A stretch of 10,289 bases of DNA from JBAZYZ01 sp964366065 (lineage in GTDB: Bacteria; Patescibacteriota; Minisyncoccia; Phycocordibacterales; VMEP01). The stretch's first letter is position 1. Every line of letters begins with the position of its first letter. Of the stretch, positions 6,001-10,289 are shown one piece after another. The DNA lies in the NCBI GenBank assembly GCA_964366065.1, contig CAYISF010000023.1:1-10289 (forward strand), given 5' to 3'. A model generated the notes under the pieces. The model did not search any database, was not told where the DNA came from, and worked only from the letters and a program-made list of their open reading frames with translations. Position numbers and translations under genes: made by a program.

Positions 6001-6106
6001 ATGTTTTCATTTTTACATTTTTTAAATTCTGGCGCGAGCGAAAATGCACTGGCGTCCGGTAAGCCGTCCTTCCTTTCCTTCTTCCAACTTTTGCATAATT
6101 TTTCAT
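5984..6106 (-). CDS. Possible 40-aa basic protein
   Basis: An ORF whose ATG overlaps the preceding gene's TGA (ATGA at 6103-6106) and whose stop overlaps the next gene's start. It fills the only gap in this gene chain. The product begins MKNYAKVGRRKGRTAYRTPV and is rich in Lys and Arg with no acidic residue. The exact stop/start overlaps favour coding; the lack of any recognised motif and the odd composition argue against it. It may be spurious. Confidence 0.25.
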   Translation of the reverse strand: MKNYAKVGRRKGRTAYRTPVHFRSRQNLKNVKMKTYGKRS

Positions 6107-6498
6107 CTTTCCCACTCTTTAATGTCGGGCGAAAAATCAAGCTGATAATCCGGAATGCCCAGAGAAAGGCCGAATTCTATCGCCTCGTCGTATTGTTCTT
6201 TTTTACTTCGGTCAACTTTGAAAACTTTGTCGCGGAAGATGATGAAATGAAAAGAATCATTTTTGAAATCCGCATACCAAGAACCGTTGTGTTCAGCATC
6301 AATGGCTTTGCTGATTTTTTCCGAAATTTCCGCGGCCTTATCTTCAGGAATTTCTACAGTATGCAGCGTCCATTGTTTTATCCTCGGCGTTTTGTGTTTT
6401 TCGGTAACCGGCTCAACTTTTGTGCTCAAAATCCGCACCTCCTTTAAAACATCTTTATCCTCTAAACTTTCTTCAATTATCACTCCACGGTAGGGCAT
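6103..6498 (-). CDS. Conserved hypothetical protein, 131 aa
   Basis: A soluble protein starting MPYRGVIIEESLEDKDVLKE. The middle carries WTLHTVEIPEDKAAEISEKI and then HNGSWYADFKNDSFHFIIFR (70-89), followed by KVFKVDRSKKEQYDEAIEFGLSLGIPDYQLDF. I recall near-identical phrases (HNGSWYADFKN, IIFRxKVFKIDR, GLSLGIPxYQ) in many uncharacterised CPR and archaeal proteins, so it belongs to a conserved family of unknown function. The beta-rich core with Trp/Tyr/His residues suggests a small ligand-binding or enzymatic fold, without a nameable activity. There are no membrane segments or signal peptide. It heads the minus-strand chain leading to the Cys-rich protein, YjbQ and PEBP. I see no Shine-Dalgarno or exact TANNNT ahead of the ATG; a degenerate repeat copy lies 13 nt upstream. 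Confidence 0.8.
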   Translation of the reverse strand: MPYRGVIIEESLEDKDVLKEVRILSTKVEPVTEKHKTPRIKQWTLHTVEIPEDKAAEISEKISKAIDAEHNGSWYADFKNDSFHFIIFRDKVFKVDRSKKEQYDEAIEFGLSLGIPDYQLDFSPDIKEWER

Positions 6499-6510
6499 AA
6501 GTTTACTTGT

Positions 6511-6530
6511 AGTGAGCTAGTCGAACCATT
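6511..6530 (+). repeat. Degenerate TGAGCT-GTCGAA repeat half-copy
   Basis: AGTGAGCTAGTCGAACCATT shares TGAGCTA...GTCGAA with the minus-strand reading of the palindromic element in the Cys-rich gene (TGAGCTAATGTCGAA). It sits between the conserved gene chain and the AT-rich island, close to one 18-bp direct repeat. Confidence 0.4.
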
Positions 6531-6547
6531 CTCCTAATTTTTGTTGG
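6530..6547 (+). repeat. Direct repeat copy 1 (TCTCCTAA-T5-GTTGG)
   Basis: Matches copy 2 at 7202-7221 except for two fewer T residues in the T run. The two copies bracket almost the whole 3-TM gene, copy 1 lying just beyond its stop codon. Confidence 0.6.
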
Positions 6548-6552
6548 ATAGA

Positions 6553-7230
6553 TCATATTGACTGGCATTTACTAACGATAGAATCTAGGATTGGCTTTGT
6601 ACTCGAAGCCGCATCAAGCATTTCTTTGTATAAATTATTTGGTATTAAGATTAACTCTTGTCGCATTCTATTTATATTATTTAGCACGCCTAATTGAATG
6701 GTAAGAGCCGCATATAAATCTTTGCATTCTTGTGATTTGTTCAAATGAATATAGTCCCAAAACTCTACATAACTTCTTACCGAAAAATCTCTCCAGAAAA
6801 CTGTTTTCGAATCATTAGTTAAATCGCTAATAACGCTTTGTAAATGAGAATCATTTCTATTGTTTTCTTCTTTTAAGGACACTTCATATTTTTTAAAGGA
6901 ATTTACGGTTTGCATAGAATCCTGTAGAAAAAATAACAGGATTGGAATAATAATAGCGAGAATCGCCAAAAATATCTGATGCTTCTCTAGCCATTTAGAG
7001 CCTCCGGTTTTGAAGTAAATATAAAAAGTTATTAACCACAGAGCATAAACAGTTAATAACCAGAGTAGGTTGATTGCAGGAATATTTAGGAGATAAATAA
7101 TGATATACTTTGTGAACCATAATTCAAAAACTACTAAGGTAACTAATAACCAATTCTTTTTAAGAATCTGATAAAGGGGATTACCACACCTATTTACAAT
7201 CTCTCCTAATTTTTTTGTTGGCCAAGGCAT
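6553..7230 (-). CDS. Three-TM membrane protein of unknown function, island gene
   Basis: An AT-rich ORF with hydrophobic stretches at about residues 27-48 (WLLVTLVVFELWF...), 52-73 and 85-102 (IFLAILAIIIPILLFFL), then a roughly 120-residue soluble, mostly helical C-terminus. I recognise no family. The open frame extends to an ATG at 7248, but the downstream ATG at 7230 (MPWPTKKLGEIV) is preceded by TACTAT ending exactly 6 nt upstream, so I chose it (225 aa; 231 from 7248). The N-terminal WPTKKLGEI resembles the opening of type I restriction specificity subunits (HsdS), though nothing after it does. It is divergent from the LexA-methyltransferase gene and shares its regulatory region, so it could be a membrane effector or accessory protein of that island; this is inference. 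Confidence 0.7.
   Translation of the reverse strand: MPWPTKKLGEIVNRCGNPLYQILKKNWLLVTLVVFELWFTKYIIIYLLNIPAINLLWLLTVYALWLITFYIYFKTGGSKWLEKHQIFLAILAIIIPILLFFLQDSMQTVNSFKKYEVSLKEENNRNDSHLQSVISDLTNDSKTVFWRDFSVRSYVEFWDYIHLNKSQECKDLYAALTIQLGVLNNINRMRQELILIPNNLYKEMLDAASSTKPILDSIVSKCQSI
7202..7221 (+). repeat. Direct repeat copy 2 (TCTCCTAA-T7-GTTGG), within the start of the 3-TM gene
   Basis: On the minus strand it encodes PTKKLGE of the 3-TM protein. It repeats the sequence found just past that gene's stop at 6530-6547, differing by two T. Confidence 0.6.
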
Positions 7231-7236
7231 TTTAGT

Positions 7237-7242
7237 ATAGTA
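7237..7242 (-). promoter_or_regulatory. Candidate -10 (TACTAT) for leaderless 3-TM mRNA
   Basis: TACTAT ends 6 nt before the ATG at 7230, so the predicted first base of the transcript is the A of that codon. The upstream ATG at 7248 would then not be on the message. Confidence 0.45.
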
Positions 7243-7253
7243 AGACATCCAAT

Positions 7254-7272
7254 ACCGAAAGAAAACCGAAAG
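7254..7272. repeat. Tandem ACCGAAAG direct repeats, 11-bp period, putative operator
   Basis: ACCGAAAG occurs at 7254-7261 and 7265-7272, one helical turn apart. This is where the -35 region of the 3-TM gene would be. The arrangement suits a dimeric or cooperative DNA-binding protein, possibly the adjacent LexA-like domain. Confidence 0.4.
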
Positions 7273-7281
7273 TTATCCACA
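7273..7281 (+). promoter_or_regulatory. Perfect DnaA box TTATCCACA
   Basis: A full match to the consensus DnaA box TTATNCACA in the divergent intergenic region. It is a single box without AT-rich repeats of an origin, so a transcriptional or mobile-element role is likelier than replication initiation. A chance match in 10 kb is possible. Confidence 0.45.
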
Positions 7282-7283
7282 AG

Positions 7284-7310
7284 TGTAAGATGTGAAGAAA
7301 TTGTGAACAA
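7284..7310 (+). promoter_or_regulatory. TGTGAA-type direct repeats upstream of the LexA-methyltransferase -10
   Basis: TGTAAGA (7284), TGTGAAGA (7291) and TGTGAACA (7303) are three related units; the two TGTGAA copies are 12 bp apart. They cover the -35/spacer zone, so a bound protein would block RNA polymerase. This is the best candidate autoregulatory operator for the fusion protein. Confidence 0.4.
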
Positions 7311-7312
7311 AA

Positions 7313-7318
7313 TATAAT
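7313..7318 (+). promoter_or_regulatory. Consensus -10 (TATAAT) of the LexA-methyltransferase gene, leaderless
   Basis: TATAAT followed by TAAAAT and then the ATG at 7325, so the predicted transcription start equals the start codon. There is no Shine-Dalgarno and no room for one. The -35 is poor (ATGTGA, 3 of 6), which fits a regulated promoter. Confidence 0.6.
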
Positions 7319-7324
7319 TAAAAT

Positions 7325-8861
7325 ATGACCCTTACTCCTCGGCAGAAACAGGTACTGGATTTCGTAACCTCCTACAGCAAAAAACGCGGCTTTGCGCCTT
7401 CGCTGGAAGATATACGAAAGCGCCTGCGCCTTTCCTCTGTTTCCAATATACATCAACATATTGAAACGCTGCGAAAAAAAGGATATCTGGAAAAACAGAA
7501 AAATCAACGTCGCGGCATTGAAATACCAACAATTGACGAGTTAATAAAAGTCCCGATTGTGGGAACTATTGCTGCTGGCCAGCCGATAGAAGCGATAGAA
7601 ATGCCAGATTCAACGACCACGGTTTCAAAAAGAGAGATACCGACAGGTAGACATTACGCCTTGCGCGTTCAGGGCGAAAGTATGATTAAGGAAGGCATAT
7701 TTGATGGCGATATTGTCATAATTCGTAAACAGGAAACCGCTGATGACGGTCAAACCGTTGTTGCGATTATTGACGACAACGAAGCCACCCTCAAAAAAAT
7801 TTATAGAGAAAAAGGACGTTTTAGATTACAACCGGCTAATCAAACCATGCTCCCGTTTTATCGTAAAGAAGTAGAAATACGGGGCGTTGTCGTAAAAATT
7901 GTAAGAAATTTTGAGGGAAGCGCTCAAAATTCGCTCGCCCGCAGAAAAAAAGAATTTTTGAATCGGATAAGAAGCCAGAATGACAACAGTCAGAACAAAT
8001 ATAAAAGAGTCGTAGAATCTCCTATAAGATATGCGGGAGGTAAAAGTTTAGCGGTTGGTCACGTCATTGAACTTCTGCCCGACAACATAAGAAGGGTAGT
8101 CTCTCCATTTTTCGGAGGCGGCTCGATTGAAATAGCTATAAATAAATATTTGGGCTTGGAGGTTATAGGTTATGACATTTTCGATATTCTTTGTAATTAT
8201 TGGAAGTTCCAAATAGATAAGCCAAAATTCCTTTACGACAAGCTTAAAAGATTAAAACCCAACAAAGAGACTTTCGAAAAAATAAGACTGATTCTAAACG
8301 ACGTCTGGAGAGGGAGGGTTAAATTAGATCCCGCGACCTTGGCAGTTTATTTTGTCTATAATTTTAATTTGTCCTATGGCCCAGGTTTTATGGGCTGGTC
8401 TTCGGATATTTATTTAGACGAGGAAAAATATAAAAGAATGATAGGGCGAATAAGAGATTTCGCTCCTCAAAATCTAAAAATAGGATGTGCTGATTTTCGA
8501 GAAGTAATAAAAAACCATCCGAATGACTTCCTGTATTGCGACCCCCCTTATTATATCGGAAAGGATTCGAAAATGTTTAAAGGCATTTATCCCATGAGGA
8601 ATATCCCCGTTCACCACAACGGATTTCCTCATGAAGCCTTGAGAGATTTATTAAAAAACCACAAAGGGGGTTTTGTCCTTTCATATAATAACTGCCCGAC
8701 CATCAGAGAAGATTATAAAGAATTCNNNNNNNNNNTTTCCTAGCTTGCAGTACACGATGGGCGTAGGAGAAAGAAGAATTGGATTAAATAGGAAAAATGG
8801 TAACGGTAATCACGTAAAAGAATCGCACGAGATAATTATTTACGGTCCACCTAGAGTTTAA
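7325..8861 (+). CDS. LexA-like repressor fused to D12-class adenine DNA methyltransferase (interrupted by assembly gap)
   Basis: Residues 1-195 are a complete LexA: winged helix starting LTPRQKQVLDFVTSYSKKRG, cleavage site IAAGQP with Ala84-Gly85, catalytic Ser119 in VQGESM and Lys157 in ATLKKIY, ending EIRGVVVKIVRNF. After a charged linker (about 196-230) follows a D12/Dam-class N6-adenine methyltransferase: PIRYAGGKS (233-241), SAM-binding SPFFGGGSIEIAI (260-272) and catalytic DFLYCDPPYY (401-410). The frame is lost at ten Ns (8726-8735); beyond them FPSLQYTMGVGERR to KESHEIIIYGPPRV is the expected C-terminus. A gap whose length is a multiple of three rejoins the frame, giving about 511 aa. 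The junction itself is in unbroken sequence. LexA is normally about 200 aa and free. Prediction: RecA-triggered self-cleavage separates the DNA-binding head from the methyltransferase. Target sequence unknown. Confidence 0.9.
8726..8735. other. Assembly gap (10 N)
   Basis: Ten Ns inside the methyltransferase domain, between EDYKEF and FPSLQY. The round number and the apparent frame change show that it is a placeholder and the true length differs. Confidence 0.97.
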
Positions 8862-9639
8862 ACCTCGTTGTCGCTTTCCCATAGGTAACTATTCGGTCGG
8901 ATTTTCTCATCTCTTTGTTTATTTTCTTTCTAAGTAAATCTAAAGTCTTTTCGCGGTCCATCCAGAATTTAACCTGTCTGTAATGAATCTCGCTATCGTT
9001 TCTCATTTCAATCTCGCCGATTGAGATGTCTCTATCGGATAATTTGAAAATAACTTTTTGGTCGTCCATCTGATCTTTTTGGGCGGCCTTGGAATTGGCT
9101 ACTTTAGTCGCCGCTTCAATCGTTCTAATTACTTCTTCAGCATCAAAGATATGAAATAAGTTATTTTCTTTTATCGCCAGGTAATCCACTTCACTGCTAT
9201 GAAAAATTGCCTCCTGAAGGAAAATTAGTTTATTGCTATGCAAGAAAGAAGAATTTGACCCTGCTAAAAAATCTTTAAGATCGCGCATTCTAGGCTGTAA
9301 GTTTAGTTTAAATCTTCTCTTATCGCGCAGATATTTCTCCCGTTTTTCTGGGAAGCTGTCTATGCAATCCATAAATAAACTTGCTCCCGGAAAACCAATA
9401 CTATCCTTAAATCTTTTTCTCCCATAAAGAAATATTTGCCATTTTTTCTCGCCGCTTTTAACTGAGTGAATATTACCTTGTTTGTCCACAACGTCTTTTT
9501 TCCTCGCCCCCGGATAAATTTGACCTCCTACAAGTTCAGCAAATTCTTTCTCTGCTTCATGCCCGGCAAGTCTAACTCTCCGGGCGGCTTCCGTTGTCAT
9601 AGCTCGGCGCTTTCGGATGAGTTTCATTCTTCTTGTCAT
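8851..9639 (-). CDS. Putative type II restriction endonuclease partner of the LexA-methyltransferase
   Basis: A 262-aa basic protein, convergent with the methyltransferase and overlapping its end by 11 nt. It begins with a very basic stretch (MTRRMKLIRKRRAM), then GHEAEKEFAELVGGQIYPG. Next comes KKDVVDKQGNIHSVKSGEKK (47-66), where Asp49/Asp52 and SVK (59-61) have the spacing and strand pattern of a PD-(D/E)xK nuclease core with Ser in place of the acidic residue; KWQIFLYGRKRF follows as the next strand. Together with the neighbour this suggests a restriction enzyme cutting unmethylated sites. I cannot place it in a named family, and the catalytic assignment is inference. TAAAGT ends 6 nt before the ATG, so it is probably a leaderless message of its own, although the MazG-like gene on the same strand ends 24 nt upstream. 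It could alternatively be another DNA-binding protein. Confidence 0.6.
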   Translation of the reverse strand: MTRRMKLIRKRRAMTTEAARRVRLAGHEAEKEFAELVGGQIYPGARKKDVVDKQGNIHSVKSGEKKWQIFLYGRKRFKDSIGFPGASLFMDCIDSFPEKREKYLRDKRRFKLNLQPRMRDLKDFLAGSNSSFLHSNKLIFLQEAIFHSSEVDYLAIKENNLFHIFDAEEVIRTIEAATKVANSKAAQKDQMDDQKVIFKLSDRDISIGEIEMRNDSEIHYRQVKFWMDREKTLDLLRKKINKEMRKSDRIVTYGKATTRFKL

Positions 9640-9645
9640 AAAACT

Positions 9646-9651
9646 ACTTTA
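9646..9651 (-). promoter_or_regulatory. Candidate -10 (TAAAGT) for leaderless endonuclease mRNA
   Basis: TAAAGT, then AGTTTT, then the ATG at 9639. The predicted start is on the A of the ATG. It lies in the 24-bp gap after the MazG-like gene. None of the TGTGAA repeats of the methyltransferase promoter are found here. Confidence 0.45.
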
Positions 9652-9663
9652 ATTATCGAGGGC

Positions 9664-10011
9664 TCATAATTCATTGTACTTCGTGTGTTTCCCCTTCGCT
9701 TTCTCAACTGGGTATTTTTGCTCGTTTATCTTAATTTTTTTCTCGGAAGCATCGAGAATATCTAGATCCAAATCGTGCGCCAAGATGAGTACCCAATTAA
9801 AAACATCGGCAAGTTCTTCTCCAATTTCATCTTTGTGAGTCCTGATATATTCCTCAATTTCTTCTTTGCTTTTCCATTGGAAATGTTCCAAAACTTCAGC
9901 CGCTTCCAGGGTTAAAGACAACGCCAAATCCTTCGGATTATGAAATTGTTGCCAATCTCTTGCGTTTCGAAATTCGATGAGTTTTTTAGTAAGTTCGTTT
10001 ATATCGGGCAT
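9664..10011 (-). CDS. MazG-like nucleotide pyrophosphohydrolase (RS21-C6/dCTPase type)
   Basis: A 115-aa all-alpha NTP pyrophosphohydrolase that converts (d)NTPs to NMPs and pyrophosphate, cleaning up non-canonical or excess nucleotides. The Mg-binding motifs are visible: LTLEAAEVLEHFQW (33-46; E36, E39) and IGEELADVFNW (63-73; E66, D69). LEHFQWKS is typical of the single-domain RS21-C6/iMazG branch, as is the length of about 110 aa. It starts at the ATG at 10011, with TAGAAT ending 6 nt before it, so it is probably leaderless. The endonuclease gene follows after 24 nt on the same strand. The protein probably belongs to the core genome and borders the island rather than being part of the restriction system. 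Confidence 0.9.
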   Translation of the reverse strand: MPDINELTKKLIEFRNARDWQQFHNPKDLALSLTLEAAEVLEHFQWKSKEEIEEYIRTHKDEIGEELADVFNWVLILAHDLDLDILDASEKKIKINEQKYPVEKAKGKHTKYNEL

Positions 10012-10017
10012 GGCCTC

Positions 10018-10023
10018 ATTCTA
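10018..10023 (-). promoter_or_regulatory. Candidate -10 (TAGAAT) for leaderless MazG-like mRNA
   Basis: TAGAAT, then GAGGCC, then the ATG at 10011, so start of transcription and translation coincide. Confidence 0.45.
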
Positions 10024-10050
10024 AGCCCGTTTTTGGCCGGAGGCAAAAAG

Positions 10051-10059
10051 TGTTAATAT
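10051..10059 (+). promoter_or_regulatory. Extended -10 (TGT-TAATAT) for the secreted-protein gene
   Basis: TGTTAATAT overlaps the first ATG and predicts transcription from 10066, one base before the second in-frame ATG. This favours Met4 as the true start. Confidence 0.35.
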
Positions 10060-10289
10060 GAAAGATATGAAAAACTTTGCTTTGCCGATAGGTTTGTTTT
10101 TAATCCTGGCCGCGACAGCGGCGGCCCAGACCGGAACAGGAACCGTTTCTCCAGGAACCGCGGGCAATCAAGCCGACGAAATTGTTCAGTTTAATAATCT
10201 CCGAATAACCGAAATTGTCTCCTCAAGCGAGCTTCGGGCGGTAATTAATTATGATGTTCCTAATCCCTGCCTAAAATTCGAATCCCTCG
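10058..10289 (+). CDS. Secreted protein with signal peptide, 3' truncated
   Basis: An open frame running off the window (77 codons). The product begins MKDMKNFALPIGLFLILAAT and continues AAAQTGTGTVSPGTAGNQAD. A lysine n-region, a hydrophobic core (about 8-19) and an AAA-Q junction make a clear Sec signal peptide. After it comes a Thr/Gly-rich linker and a mixed domain (EIVQFNNLRITEIVSSSELR) that I do not recognise. The start is ambiguous. GGAGG (10039-10043) is 14 nt from the first ATG, rather far, while TGT-TAATAT (10051-10059) is an extended -10 predicting a start one base before the ATG of Met4 (10067), which would give a cleaner signal peptide. It is divergent from the MazG-like gene. Confidence 0.7.
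   Translation, partial: MKDMKNFALPIGLFLILAATAAAQTGTGTVSPGTAGNQADEIVQFNNLRITEIVSSSELRAVINYDVPNPCLKFESL

Noticed and set aside
6499..6529. Upstream ORF MVRLAHYK before the 131-aa gene
   Set aside because: The apparent AGGAG is one base from its ATG, too close to act, and the sequence is explained by the repeat half-copy.
6553..7248. Type I restriction specificity subunit (HsdS) because of WPTKKLGEI
   Set aside because: After these residues the protein is a membrane protein without target-recognition domains; the phrase is kept only as a possible recombination scar.
7273..7281. Replication origin around the DnaA box
   Set aside because: Only one perfect box, no AT-rich unwinding repeats, and no dnaA/dnaN neighbours.
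7231..7324. Classic LexA box
   Set aside because: Neither CTGT-N8-ACAG nor GAAC-N4-GTTC is found in the divergent region on either strand.
8673..8861. Separate 62-aa gene after the assembly gap
   Set aside because: Its sequence is the normal C-terminus of the D12 methyltransferase; the separate frame arises only from the placeholder gap length.

Overview
The window is about 10.3 kb of bacterial DNA with tightly packed genes, several of them small. It looks like a Patescibacteria (CPR, Parcubacteria-like) or similar ultra-small genome. Reasons: very short intergenic gaps, ATGA stop/start overlaps, few strong Shine-Dalgarno sites, many short conserved proteins, and the standard code with TGA as stop. 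This placement is an inference from style; no rRNA or ribosomal marker gene is present. Positions 8726-8735 are ten Ns, a scaffold gap.

Left part (1-4.5 kb): the C-terminal two thirds of a type II NADH dehydrogenase-like flavoprotein and a P-loop nucleotide kinase lie on the plus strand. Convergent to them is a minus-strand sugar operon: a 42-aa small ORF, a TreT-like GT4 glycosyltransferase and glycogen synthase GlgA (last two overlapping by ATGA). A perfect hairpin terminator at 4485-4516 separates this from the next unit.

Middle (4.5-6.5 kb, all minus): a cold-shock protein with its own promoter and a structured leader; then a chain read from 6498 down to 4833: a conserved 131-aa protein, a possible 40-aa basic ORF, a Cys-rich zinc-binding small protein, YjbQ, a PEBP/YbhB-like protein and a 46-aa basic protein. 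The Cys-rich gene carries an in-frame palindromic element of about 48 bp, and a related degenerate half-copy lies near 6511-6530.

Right part (6.5-9.65 kb) is an AT-richer accessory island with a probable unusual restriction-modification system. A 3-TM protein (minus) and a LexA-like repressor fused to a D12-class adenine DNA methyltransferase (plus) are divergently transcribed from a 94-bp region holding a perfect DnaA box and two sets of direct repeats. A candidate PD-(D/E)xK-like endonuclease converges on the methyltransferase. The LexA half keeps its Ala-Gly cleavage site and Ser/Lys dyad, so DNA damage could be wired directly to a modification enzyme. This is the most novel element here.

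After the island come a MazG-like pyrophosphohydrolase (minus) and the start of a secreted protein (plus). Across the window, five start codons sit exactly 6 nt after a TANNNT hexamer, and three more are within one nucleotide of that spacing. This suggests widespread leaderless transcription.
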